Assembly (NCBI GenBank): GCA_004835665.1
Contig: RBKR01000001.1
Span: 2,356,001-2,420,000, forward strand
DNA length: 64,000 bases
Reading direction: 5' to 3'
Origin: Phoma sp. XZ068
Taxonomy: Eukaryota > Ascomycota > Dothideomycetes > Pleosporales > Didymellaceae
In this document: in pieces, positions 19,287 through 29,976 of the stretch
Position numbering within the stretch: position 1 is the stretch's first letter
How the letters are laid out: each line of letters starts with the position of its first letter
The notes under the pieces: model-generated
What the model saw: the letters and a program-made list of their open reading frames with translations, nothing else
Told to the model about the DNA's origin: nothing
Databases searched by the model: none
Translations under genes and position numbers: made by a program

Positions 19287-21184
19287 ATGACGAAGGATTT
19301 GGTGCGGATTGTGGAAGTTGGGCCGCGCGATGGCCTCCAGAATATATCTATCACCGTCCCGACTGAGACCAAGCTTGAGCTAATCCGGCAGTTACGCGAT
19401 GCAGGCTTAGCAACTATCGAGATAACCTCTGTTGTATCTCGCAGAGCCATACCTCAGCTTTCTGATAGTCATGCGGTACTGGGAAGCGATTTAATACAAT
19501 CACTCCTCCAACAATCGCATGGTCCACATGAAACCCTTCGACTACCAGTGCTGGTTCCTAACACTAGGGGCATGGACGTGGCCATACGATATTCGGCGAA
19601 AGAGGTTGCAGTCTTTGTTGCAGCTAGTGAAGGATTCAGCAGAGCGAACATAAATTGCACGGTGCGAGAAGCACTGGAACGGGCGAAGGAAGTAGCACAG
19701 ACTGCGAAAGCGAACGGGGTATCTGTTAGGGGGTAAGTCCCCCTTTACCAACATGAATCTAAGCGTCTTCATTGCTCACGTACTCACTTATACCAATCAG
19801 ATATGTCTCTACGATTTTTTCGTGCCCGTTTGACGGACCGACTCCACACGAGTCTGTCTATCGATGTGTCAGGCACCTTTTAGACATAGGGTGTTACGAG
19901 GTATCCTTGGGAGATACTGTAGGAACGGGTGTTTATTCAGACGTGAAATCTCTTCTAAAGTTTCTCTACGATCGCGGTGTTTCTCCAGAGAAGCTAGCGG
20001 GTCACTTCCATGACACCTACGGACAAGCTGTCAGTAATGTCCAAACAGCATATGAGTGCGGACTCCGCGTTTTCGACAGTAGCGTTGCAGGACTGGGGGG
20101 ATGCCCTTATGCGCCCGGCGCGAAAGGAAATGCGGCGACCGAAGACATAGTCTATCTTTTCGAGCAAGCTGGAGTGTCTACAAACGTGGATCTACTGAAG
20201 GTGGTCCGAACGGGTCTGTGGATCTCGAGAAAACTCAACATACCATACGGGAGTCGCGTAGGTACGGCGATCGCGACGAATCACAAATTGAACATCGTCG
20301 ATCAGAAGACACCAGTGCCCAACACTCTATATGCCACCAGCAAGTTATCATGGTCCGCAGTCCCGACCGTCGAAGGCCTGAAGATCCATCGCGCTGGACC
20401 GAACATCAAAATCACTCTCGACAGGCCCAAGAATGGCAACGCGCTCACAGAGACGATGATACACCAGATGACCGAAGTTCTCAAGAAAATATCAACGGAT
20501 AGGACTGTAACCCGCATTGCTATATGTGCTTCAGGCAAATTCTTCTGCACCGGAATGGATCTATCGACTGGCTCTTCGCCCGTAGCGAAATCCGGTGCGA
20601 GTTCTGCGCAATTCGAGCGACTCAAGTCACTCTTTGAGGCGATCGAGCTTGCACCGCAGGTCACCTTGTCGTGTATCAATGGGCCGGCATACGGGGGTGG
20701 AGTTGGGCTGGCTCTAGCATGTGACATACGGCTCGCTGTCGCTACGGCTACTGTAACCCTGAGCGAGGCGAGATTGGGGCTCTGTCCCGCCACTATATCT
20801 CCATACGTAGTACGAGAGTTAGGCCCTGCATTCGCAAGGGAAGCAATGCTATCGGCACGACCAATCAAGGCAACCGAACTGAAAAGTATTGGCGTTGTAG
20901 CAAGGTTGGCCCGTAGTAGAGAAGAGTTGGGTGACTGTCTGGATGGATACTTATCAGAGCTGAAGTCGTGTGCGCCAAGAGCGAGCTCTCTATGTAAGGA
21001 CCTTGTGAGATCGGGATGGCGTGAGGCTGGTACGGAATTCCAGTCAAGGTTCGTCAGGAAAGCATTTGACGAAATGATGCAACCTGGCGCCGAGGGTGAG
21101 CATGGGTTGAAGGAGTTTCAAGCTGGTCGGAAGAACATCGACTGGGACAACTATGTTAAAACAACACACAGAGGGAAGTTATAG
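19287..21184 (+). CDS. HMG-CoA lyase fused to methylglutaconyl-CoA hydratase-type enoyl-CoA hydratase
   Basis: Two exons, 19287-19732 and 19801-21184 (intron 68 nt), 609 aa. Residues 1 to ~300 are HMG-CoA lyase: VGPRDGLQN (Arg14, Asp15), NIN(C) segment, metal-binding His217 and His219 in GHFHDTYGQ, and Cys250 in GLGGCPYAPG. Residues ~341-609 are a crotonase-fold hydratase: GKFFCTGMDLS, GPAYGGGVGLALACD and SEARLGLCPATISPYV, most like LiuC-type methylglutaconyl-CoA hydratases, which also keep only the second acidic residue. The junction (~20260-20380) lies inside one uninterrupted exon, so the fusion is not a splicing guess. Together the two domains would hydrate a 3-methylglutaconyl-CoA type intermediate and cleave the product to acetyl-CoA and a 3-oxoacid. 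There is no presequence; the C-terminal GKL is a weak PTS1-like end (human HMGCL ends CKL). Confidence 0.92.
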
Positions 21185-21936
21185 GGGTTCCTATCTAACT
21201 CAAAACACCCTTTTGGATTCTCTTGTTTGTAGATCATAGCTTGGAAAACACACCAAAAGCGAAGCGCTTTCTGGACATAAGCTCGTATGCTCTGTGTTCA
21301 AGAAACTGATTGGTTTGTTCCCCATCTCATTTGGCGGCGTTCTGAGAGAGCACAATCTGGACATATTTACCCAATGGGGCAAAGCCATGAGTGCTTGATA
21401 TTTCGGTTACTCAAACGGCGGGAAGCTAGATTCGTGGTCAGCAAGAAAGGTTACTGTGCCTCTGGCGAGTCCGACTAAACTACATTCTCGACGACAATGG
21501 AGCAGGTAGATTCAACGGCGATTGCGCCCACGGTGAGAAGGGGTTGAATTTCGACATTATTTGGACACATCACAACGAAGCTTCGCGTTGCCTTGTAAAG
21601 AAGTGCCTCGGGCAGTCTATGCAACGCGTTCTCGTGGTTCCGTGGGTTTTCAAGGGCTGCTCTGACTGACGTATTGACAAGAACCATGCGCAGCGTCAAG
21701 GCCATGGGCAAATCCTGGATACTCAAGCGAGTCGTAGGTCTGCTATCGCAGATAGACGATGATACGACCTCGAAAAGTGTCAACGGTATAATCCCAGAGA
21801 AATATTTGTTAAGGAACCTGAACCATCTCTGAGGAAGATAATAACGTACTTGTCAACGCATTTACAAAGCCTGTCAAAGTCCAACTTTGAGCTCAGACGT
21901 ACTCAGCGGGTTGCCAGGAGATGTGTAATGTGATCT

Positions 21937-22053
21937 TTACGTATACCTCGTTAGTCTCTCAGTAGGGTTGAAGCGTGCTTCATCCGTGAACTGCACATGC
22001 TGGAAATAATCCATCATGATTTTGTGATGCTTCTGAAGCTGCTCATCATTAGA
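21937..22053 (-). pseudogene. fragment resembling a fungal DDE transposase
   Basis: A 38-residue minus-strand stretch ending in a stop contains HHKIMMDYFQHVQFTDEARF, which resembles the first catalytic-aspartate region (VxFTDEAxF) of Tc1/pogo-like fungal transposases. Flanking frames are broken and no terminal repeats were found, so at most this is a relic. The match is from memory of the family and is short. Confidence 0.3.
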
Positions 22054-23016
22054 TTCTATTTTCTTGCTGGTATCTGAATGATTTCTGGTGAATGTTGCCA
22101 CATACCTGAGTATATTCGGCTTCTCTGTTGTTCAAGAGAGCATAAACAGAGACATCAATCTAGGTATTTGCACCACATATGGACTGTCATGAAAATCGTC
22201 ATAGGATCTAGGTCTTCGTATGCACATGAGAGAATTTGGGAGGACGCAAGGATACTGTTTGGCCAAAGCAGGGCGAATCTGCGAGAAGATAATGGGTAGG
22301 TAGGTATGGAATACGCATGCGTCGCATGAGGTGACATGACTTAGCTAGGCATCTATATTCTTTTTCGTTCCAAAATTCATGTGACCGTGTCACACTGGAC
22401 AATTCGAACTCTTCACATATAACTCCCTCTTGAGAGTGAAAGGCAAATGAGAAAACCCATGTACCGTATCAGGCTGTAAGTCGTTATGTCAAAGCTTAGC
22501 TACTTAGGAAATGACGCGATTGGCAATACTACGACTAGACTGGTGTAGACTGGATATTTACGATTTGACGTCGTTCTATGGCATACGGAACCGTTTCGTT
22601 GCCTTACGTCGCATTTCGAGAGGTGGTCGATGGACACGAGTCATGCACCACAACCCTTTCTGCTTTTGACAACCAAGGCGTATAGGATCACAGGTTCATA
22701 TGCGGGTCGAGTTCTTACAGATGCAAATATGCATGCGAACAAGCAAATGCAAGCTTCTTATCCAGGCAATCTTCAGACCTCTCTCGTGTTTGAACCCCTG
22801 CCCCATCCGACCTCGGTGATGACCGCATCCCATCCCACGATGTCGTGAGAGCTACCCCTGCCTCAGCCAACGACAAAACCTCAGTCCCCGAACCATGTCT
22901 CCACCACTTCCACTCTTTGTAACTTAGTCGCGCATACGTTATGTCGTGCAGAATGGCGTCAGACTATTATTTCCCATTCGCGACAGCCTTTAATAAACAG
23001 ATAACGAATGGGCCAG

Positions 23017-23023
23017 TATATAG
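23017..23023 (+). promoter_or_regulatory. TATA-like element upstream of FMO-type gene
   Basis: TATATAG 45 bases before the ATG at 23068. It lies downstream of an in-frame ATG at 23008, which argues that translation starts at 23068 and not at 23008. Confidence 0.35.
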
Positions 23024-23067
23024 CCTCACTGAGCCTGTCATCAAATCTAGCCTTCGCTAAAAGCACG

Positions 23068-24563
23068 ATGTCTTCGAACACGCAAACCAAAACTGTTGCT
23101 GTTATCGGTGCTGGGCCGTCTGGCCTGTCGGCTGTAAAAGCACTGGACGAGGAGAAAGTGTTTGACACGATCCGTGTGTTCGAGCGGAGAGACAGGGTTG
23201 GCGGGACTTGGTGTGTGGATTTCCATCATCTGCGTTGGTCTGCCGATTTTGAGTACTGACTATATCCAGGCTGTACGACGAAACCCCTGATACATTCAAA
23301 TCAACCTTTGGGTCACCGCAGCACAATTCAATCCCAGCGCAATTACCTGCGCTTACATCTCCTGCTCCGGAAGACACGACCTCGAGAACAGGTCTGTATC
23401 AATATCTCGACAGCAATGTCGGTGCCGCCGTCATGGAATTTACGTATGCATCAATTCCAAAGATCAACTCTGCCCTCTCAGTGCGAAGATTCGGTCACGC
23501 AAACCCAACGCGACCCTGGAAGATTGTGGCAGACTACCTCGAAGACATTTTCGCGAAACATTTGCACCGAGTCTCATTTAGCACCACCGTTGAGAGTGTA
23601 CGAAAGAACATCAAAACGGATCAATGGGATATTACCTTGCGCAAGTCAGATGTACGCTTCAAAGGCAAAGGTCATGACTACTGGTGGACGGAGAGCTTCG
23701 ATGCCGTAGTTGTTGCAACAGGCCACTACAGCGTGCCTTATATTCCTAAGATCCCCGGCATCGAGGAGTGGTACAAGCGCTGGCCTGAGCGTCTCCAGCA
23801 CTCAAAGCAGTTTCGCAGCCGAGATGCTTATGTTGACAAATCTGTCGTAGTGGTTGGCGGCAGTGTCTCTGCCAGTGACTTCGTTATCGATACGTATACA
23901 TCTGTCCGTTGCCCTCTGATCGTTGCACAGCGTGGCGAACATGCAAATCCAGCGCTCGATAATGTATGGAAATTGCCTGGAGTGGTAAAGAAGCCAACGA
24001 TTGCACGATTCACGCTCGACAATGGTGGAACGGTCGAATTCAGCGACGGCAGCTGGGTATCCGGTGCTGACGTGGATGTTGTGTACTTTGCCACGGGCTA
24101 CAGACTCTCGTATCCGTTCCTCGAACCGAATCCTGTTACACCGAAGAACCGGTTGGCGGGTTTCTACCAGCATGCATTCAATATCGCTGATCCGAGTCTC
24201 GCAGTCGTAGGTCAGATCCGTGCAGCCCTGTCCTTCCGCGCATACGAGTATCAGGCCGTGGCCGTAGCACGCGTACTTTCTGGCCGAGGAGCCTTACCTT
24301 CCATAGTCGAGCAGAGGAAGTGGGAAGACGACAGATTGAAGCGCTTGGGTCCAACTCACATCTTCCACACCATTGCGCCTGACTTTGAGGAATATTTCAA
24401 TACGTTGAAGGCTATTGCGGGGCCGCCAGCTGAGGGAACAGAGGCGTATGAACTGCCAAAATGGGAGAACGAGTGGGAGAAGAAGGGCTTCAGGGTGTTA
24501 GAGTTGAAAGACGAGTATGTGCGGAAGATACATGAGAAAGAGCGGGCGCTTGCGAAGCTGTAG
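23068..24563 (+). CDS. FMO-type flavin-dependent monooxygenase, ends in AKL
   Basis: Exons 23068-23210 and 23270-24563 (intron 59 nt), 478 aa. An FAD- and NADPH-dependent monooxygenase of the flavin-containing monooxygenase / Baeyer-Villiger group. Motifs: FAD-binding GAGPSG near residue 15, RVGGTW completed across the intron, VVATGHYSVPYIP, second nucleotide-binding site VVGGSVSASD, and YFATGY. Such enzymes oxygenate N, S or carbonyl groups; the substrate is not deducible. The C-terminal AKL is a standard PTS1, pointing to the peroxisome and to a possible link with the carboxylase cluster 1.9 kb upstream. An earlier in-frame ATG at 23008 would add 20 residues, but a TATA-like site lies after it. 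Confidence 0.88.
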
Positions 24564-25341
24564 GAGTCGCATGTCACACCATCAACACCGATCTATTATA
24601 ACCATCACGACCACCATATCTCCGTCGTGACTGTCCTTAGCGTCTCGCTTTCTGCGCCCCTCTGCTGCTGTTGTTGCTGACAGACTGAACGGTAACCGGT
24701 GGTAGAACGCTGAGCAAACGCTGTTCCTTCTTACGTACGATCGAGTTTCAGATCGAGGGAGTGGGCTCTGACAGAACCGTGTATTTGTTACATTTCCATT
24801 ATACAACTGTAAGCGCCTTAGCTCGAGCGTGAGAGTTTGACAGAAGGTCTTGGCTTGCAGGTGGCTGCTACTTGCAACCTCGTCACATCCGACATGATCT
24901 GCAAATACAAGACGACAACTCATGACCAAGGTTGCACGGCGAGCCCAGATTCGGCCGAGGCAGTTGATGTTGCCTAAGAGCAAGATGGCTCTGTGCTGGG
25001 TGGCACTTGCAGCGTGATTGTGAAACTCCGACTCTAGCGCGCCCAGCTCCTCGGTTGCACCTCCGTGCAACGGAACCAATACCCACATATTTCTCGCTAG
25101 AACTTACTCGATTGTAGTGGTCTTTGCGTTTGCCAACAACCCCGCATCATTGGACCACCATTACTATAAGAATGCAGTTGCACCACTGACGTTAGCACAC
25201 CTCTGTCAATTTGCAACACCAACCGCAGCTGATCTCAGACCTTAGGGAAAAGCGCACCTATCCTAGACAGAAGCCCGAGTGCCTGCCCGACCGTACATAC
25301 CGCGGAACAGATAGTATCCACAGGAACGCCTTCGAATCATA
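24564..25341. other. intergenic, no gene seen
   Basis: 778 bases between two genes on the same strand. A 168-codon minus-strand open stretch (24582-25088) has no recognisable domain and overlaps the end of the upstream gene's flank; I do not call it. The promoter of the hydrolase gene must lie in the right half. Confidence 0.4.
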
Positions 25342-26337
25342 ATGGACGCCTTCCAGAAGAAAACACTTAAGACCTCGCGGGGATACACCTACACCTACTA
25401 TGTAGCCAATGGCGACAAATCACTCCCAACTCTCATCTTCCAGCACGGTTGGCCGGATCATGCTGCAATGTGGAAGGATGTCGCAACTGGCCTCCGCTCA
25501 ACGAACCACCCCATGATCATCCCCGATCTCCTTGGGTACGACGGTACAGACAAGCCTACTGATCCCGTCGAGTACGCGTTTGACAAAATGACGAAGGACG
25601 TCATGGAGATTGCCGACGCTGAAGACGCACCAAAGGTAGTTTCTATCGGCCACGACTGGGGCTCTGCTATTGCCTCTCGTCTCTACAACCACTATCCCGA
25701 ACGAGTTGTTGGCCTTATTAATCTTAATGTTCCATACATGCCTCCTTCCGGCGACCACTTCGATCTAGACACTGTCAACGCCCTTTACAAAGCACACATG
25801 GGTGCAGCACTTTTCGCCTACTGGGGTGTTTTCGCTGCTGAAGATGGTCCGAAGCTCCTCTATGACAACATCGAGCGCACATTCCGCGCTCTGCACTGCG
25901 AAGGCCAAACTATGGCCGAGCTCTTCACAGTTGAAGGCGCATTAAGAGACTACCTGATCAACGGTGGCCACGAGCACGATTTGCGTGCGTATGCCCAGGA
26001 CCCAGTGTTTAGGAAGACATTCATCGATCGCATGAGGCGTGACACCTTTGAGGGACCGCAATGCTGGTACCGCGCAACGACGCAGAACGTGCAGTCAGCT
26101 AGTGACAACCAATTACCCGCCGAAAGGAAGATTGTCAAGGTGCCCGCGCTGTATATTGGATGCATCGATGATGCTGTCTGTCGACCAGAGGGTATGGCGT
26201 CGTACAAGGCACAGTTGTTGCCGCACCTAGAAGAGACTGAGATGATCAATGCGGCGCATTGGGGCCCGTATGAGGCGCCGGACGAGATTGTGAAGAGGAT
26301 TGCGCCGTGGTTGAAGAAGACTTTTGGGCAGCAGTAG
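25342..26337 (+). CDS. epoxide-hydrolase-like alpha/beta hydrolase
   Basis: Single exon, 331 aa. Alpha/beta-hydrolase fold with the epoxide hydrolase / haloalkane dehalogenase pattern: oxyanion motif HGWPD, aspartate nucleophile in GHDWGS, a cap-domain tyrosine in CWYRAT, acid residue in CIDDAVC, and catalytic histidine in NAAHWGPYEAP. The Asp nucleophile and cap tyrosine favour soluble epoxide hydrolase, which opens an epoxide to a diol. There is no signal peptide or PTS1, so the protein should be cytosolic. It lies on the same strand as the FMO-type gene upstream; oxygenation followed by hydrolysis is a plausible joint role but is inference. Confidence 0.88.
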   Translation: MDAFQKKTLKTSRGYTYTYYVANGDKSLPTLIFQHGWPDHAAMWKDVATGLRSTNHPMIIPDLLGYDGTDKPTDPVEYAFDKMTKDVMEIADAEDAPKVVSIGHDWGSAIASRLYNHYPERVVGLINLNVPYMPPSGDHFDLDTVNALYKAHMGAALFAYWGVFAAEDGPKLLYDNIERTFRALHCEGQTMAELFTVEGALRDYLINGGHEHDLRAYAQDPVFRKTFIDRMRRDTFEGPQCWYRATTQNVQSASDNQLPAERKIVKVPALYIGCIDDAVCRPEGMASYKAQLLPHLEETEMINAAHWGPYEAPDEIVKRIAPWLKKTFGQQ

Positions 26338-26716
26338 AATGCTCAGAATGGTGATCTACACATGTCATGATTATCGGGCAATACAGTACGGACGAACAAT
26401 GATTATATGCATCTATCCATGACCCTTGCAGCGGGTGAGATCTCTAGATTCACAATGCAACTCCATATGTTAACATCGGAGTTGGAGCGGTCTCCGGCTC
26501 GATAGCCGAGTCTGACATGCTGCATGGCCACACTAAAGAGCTTAGCGACCATCACAAGACTTCCGAGCGTCGTCAACGGACGAAACGGTGCATGACACAT
26601 AAACAACCAAGCCATAGAATAAGGCTGGAAAGTATATAAGAACAAGTTGCAACGACCATCAGTGCATCGAATAATCACAGCATCATTTCGTCGTTCAGGA
26701 TCCCTTGGCCCTGAGA
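26338..26716. other. intergenic with promoter of the kelch gene
   Basis: 379 bases. The only clear element is the TATA box annotated separately; no gene seen. Confidence 0.5.
26633..26640 (+). promoter_or_regulatory. TATA box of the kelch gene
   Basis: TATATAAG lies 77 bases before the ATG at 26717 and is the only good TATA match in this short intergenic region. Confidence 0.5.
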
Positions 26717-27757
26717 ATGTTCCGCCACACACAAATCTTCCTAATCTTCTACTATTTATTGACTATCACTCTCTGCCACCCGGCTAATACCCCATCATGG
26801 ACCCCTCTTGCCCCAATTCCCCTCCCACGACAAGAACATACAACTGTCTTCCTCCCACCCTCCACCCTCACAGTCCTTGCCGGCATTATCCCAACAAATG
26901 ATAACAGCACATTACCCATCACGACAACGGACCTCGTTCAGTCTTACTCTATCCAAAACAATACATGGGTTACGTCTGCACCTCTTCCACGTGCACTAAA
27001 CCACCTCAACGCTGCCGTTGTGAACGGAGAGATTTATGTCCTCGGCGGGCTCGCGGATCTAAGCGAATCATCACCCGCATGGCGCGCCGTGCCTGACTCA
27101 TTCATATACTCTCCTTCCACCAACACTTGGACGCGCATCCCAGGTCCGCCAGTGGGAGAATGGAAGGGTAGCGCAGCGGTAGGGGTGTACAAGAGTAAGA
27201 TTGTGCTTGCGGGCGGGATGACCGATCTTGAGCTGGCCGGCAACAGATCACAGAACACTGTTGCTGCAGTCAGCATCTTCGACACCACCACAAGGACATG
27301 GTTGGACGTTCCCCGCAACGCGAAATACCTTCCTGAGGGTCGCGACCACGCAGGAGCTGCTGTTGTGAACGGGAAAATGTATGTCCTTGGCGGCCGAGCT
27401 TACGGGCAGGAAAACGTAAAAGACACTGTTTTCATTCTTGATCTTTGCGACCTTGAGTCTGGATGGATCACCAGCCATGCGCGAATGCCGACACCAAGGG
27501 GTGGAGTTGCTTCTGGTGTTGTGGGAAGGAAGGTGTATGTGTTTGGTGGCGAGGGAAATCGAGCCGCGGTGAGCGGTGTATTCGACCAAGTTGAGGTCTA
27601 TGATACTGTCAGTGATAAATGGGCGAGTGTGGGAAAGATGAGGATCCCGAGACATGGGACATATGCTGTGGGTGTGGGCAGGAGCGTGTATGTGCCTGGA
27701 GGTGGGATCAGCCAGGGTGGGGAGCCAGTCACGGACTTCGATGTGTTTGAGCCCTAA
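26717..27757 (+). CDS. secreted kelch-repeat (galactose-oxidase-like beta-propeller) protein
   Basis: Single exon, 346 aa from the first true ATG at 26717 (the open frame extends upstream only through non-ATG codons). The hydrophobic N-terminus MFRHTQIFLIFYYLLTITLC is a signal peptide, so the protein enters the secretory path. Kelch repeats are visible by their double-glycine strands: EIYVLGG, KIVLAGG, KMYVLGG, KVYVFGG and SVYVPGG, each followed by a conserved Trp/Tyr block (TWTRIPGPP, TWLDVP, KWASVGKM). Several N-glycosylation sequons lie near the N-terminus. No copper-ligand Cys-Tyr arrangement of true galactose oxidase is apparent, so it is probably a non-enzymatic binding propeller. It is convergent with the DUF3500 gene, 126 bases away. 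Confidence 0.88.
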   Translation: MFRHTQIFLIFYYLLTITLCHPANTPSWTPLAPIPLPRQEHTTVFLPPSTLTVLAGIIPTNDNSTLPITTTDLVQSYSIQNNTWVTSAPLPRALNHLNAAVVNGEIYVLGGLADLSESSPAWRAVPDSFIYSPSTNTWTRIPGPPVGEWKGSAAVGVYKSKIVLAGGMTDLELAGNRSQNTVAAVSIFDTTTRTWLDVPRNAKYLPEGRDHAGAAVVNGKMYVLGGRAYGQENVKDTVFILDLCDLESGWITSHARMPTPRGGVASGVVGRKVYVFGGEGNRAAVSGVFDQVEVYDTVSDKWASVGKMRIPRHGTYAVGVGRSVYVPGGGISQGGEPVTDFDVFEP

Positions 27758-27883
27758 GGCGAGTGTTGTAGATGGAGAGTTCAGACTTGGGCCATCAGTC
27801 GTCAGCAGTGGGCATTGAAGTGATCGCAGTATTTTACATTTGGCGTTGATCTATAGCTAGAACAATAACTCTGCAAGCGGTGG

Positions 27884-29256
27884 TCATTGCAATCTCTCTT
27901 CCCCTTCTCTGATAGCTTGACCATAATCACCCGCATTGGGAGTCCTCAAAATCGTGTGTGTATGGAATTTTGCCGGCTCTTTGTTCGCCAAAAAGACACC
28001 AGAATGGTGGTCAAACTCCACCAAAATCACTGGACTCTGGATACGGAAATAGTACGCATCGTCATCACCATAGCCCCCAATCCAGCAAAAGTAAGTCTCG
28101 TTGAAGTGCTTCTTGACTTGCTCAAGCTTAAGCTGCCGGGACTTGGTAGGGTGGTACAATAGGAACTCGTTGCAGATGTCCAGAATGAGCTGCTGCTGAG
28201 TAGATGTGAGATCTGAAACAAGAATGCCTTCGTAGGGAACGATGCGGTTGTCGCGGAATGCTCCGCAGCGGTGGCGTTGGTCGTCGGGGCCCCATGTATC
28301 GGTGATGAGTTCATCGCGTTTTGTTTCGTCGTTGTTGGAGTCTCCATAGACTTGCTTCATGCCTGGGTCTCGCAGATTCTTGAAGACCTGGGCTACATTT
28401 TGTTGTTCGGGTTTCAGACTCTGCATAAGCTTCAGGCCGAGATTGCCTTCTTTGTGCAGGATCTCAGTGCCCTTCCACTCGCCATCGTCGATGATGTTGG
28501 GTTCTGCACCGGTAAATGAAGGACTCAAGATAATCTGGTTACCCTTGAAGAAGCATGCGATGTCGAGGTGGTGGCCGTATAGCAGCCAGCCCCATGGCGA
28601 TGACGGTGATGATGAAGGCGTACCGAAGATGAGGAAGTTGTACGAATATTTGTTCATGATGTTAGGAAGCTTGACAACCTCACCAAGGAAATGATTGATG
28701 CGCATGGCGGAAAGAGCTTTGGTGTATCCTTCTGGCGATAGTGAGGCTTCAATTACCTTCAGGATGGACTGTGCGATTGACTCGGGGACTGCAACCGATT
28801 AGCATACAGTTCCATGAGGGAGTCTGGGAAGGTACACTTGCCCTCTTCTAGCCTTAAGCCGAAAGGTCGTAACAAGAACTCAGGATTGCTCCATGCTCGC
28901 CACTCGCGCGCGTTGATCGAGTAAGATAGTTTCGTTTTTTGCTCCGCACTTAACTCAGTGAACAAACTTTCAACTTTCTTGACAACAGTGTCTGTGTCGA
29001 ACGCTTCATCTCTCGCCTGGAACAAGCCTTCTCTTATCTTCCCGTCGTTTGTCACACCTGTGTATGGCTCGGCAAGCAACTTTTCCCAGACTTTTGTCAG
29101 ATCGTACAACCAGGGTGGCGCACGGTTGTCTTGCATGTCTTTTGCATACTCGTAGATAGTCTGTTTGGAGGCGGTTGTGAAACGGGGTGTGCTAAGATCA
29201 TGGAGGTGTTGTCTGAAGGCAACAGACGCCTCTTCGAATGAATTTCTTCTTGTCAT
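27884..29256 (-). CDS. DUF3500 family protein
   Basis: Exons 29256-28836 and 28788-27884 (intron 28789-28835, 47 nt; branch GCTAAT, acceptor TTGCAG), 441 aa. The family (DUF3500) is widespread in bacteria and fungi and has no established biochemical role. Visible features: RPFGLRLEEGKFPESIA (restored by splicing), PWGWLLYGHHLDIACFF, SPSFTGAEPN, a central helical region, and a C-terminal strand block with VILVEFDHHSGVFL and KFHTHTILRTPNAGDYG. The conserved histidines and acidic residues suggest a metal site or hydrolytic function, but this is inference. No signal peptide or peroxisomal signal. Start is the first ATG. Neighbours are secreted or catabolic proteins, which fits a role in nutrient breakdown only loosely. 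Confidence 0.85.
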
Positions 29257-29976
29257 GTTCGTGGTGGGTAACTGCTACAGGCGAGTTGAATGAACGCCCC
29301 AGTCAATCAATAAGTTGTACGGTATCCGCAAAATCTACCAGCCGGCGCCTTCCTTTACATCCCAGACGAAATGACACGGCTTCGAATCTGATCCCGAGTG
29401 TCCTGATCGTAATGTCTGCCAATGCTCCAGTTGGATCGCGGGTTCGATGTTGCGACTGAGTGGGACCGGATGAAGACTTTTCCCCTTTCCAACGACCGCG
29501 ATATGTGGCGCGTCTCCACTTATTCACAGATCTCAAAGAGTGTTAATTGGTGAATGCTTCCCCAGGACCTGCTGCGCGAAACGACCTTCCTTCTGTATAA
29601 GAGTGGTGACTTTCGACGTGTCTTAAAGTACCCCACAAACAGCCTCATCTGTTAGCGCGGGGCATTCTGGGCCCCACGGAATCAAGTTCGGCTGTGTCGC
29701 GGGTCCAAAACTACTTCCGTACAACGGACATCTTGACATGTTCGTACAATGAGTGGGACATCAAACACACGATACAGCTTGTCGAATGGCCAGGTCGGCA
29801 CATTGCCTGTTGATCTTTGTACGATTTTGACCGAGACAATCACCTAGTCCATGCCCATGGAGACGCATATCGATGAACTTGACCATTCCATTGGATGCGG
29901 ATTGATGTGCGAACAGAAAATCCTCTGATTGTATGCATGTATGTGTGACTCGACATGGCAAATTCAAGCATATTGT
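29257..29976. other. intergenic, no gene seen
   Basis: 720 bases between the DUF3500 start and the tannase stop, both minus-strand. The part next to 29256 should be the DUF3500 promoter. No repeat or RNA gene recognised. Confidence 0.45.

Larger units (their letters stand above)
21185..23067. other. 1.9 kb intergenic region with degenerate sequence
   Basis: No intact gene supported. It contains a short transposase-like fragment (annotated separately) and a 102-codon minus-strand open stretch at 21475-21783 that I cannot assign. It separates the carboxylase cluster from the FMO-type gene. A TATATAG at 23017-23023 probably serves the latter. Confidence 0.4.

Noticed and set aside
24582..25088. 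168-codon minus-strand ORF
   Set aside because: No domain, no signal peptide, low-complexity pieces; lies in the promoter region of the hydrolase gene.
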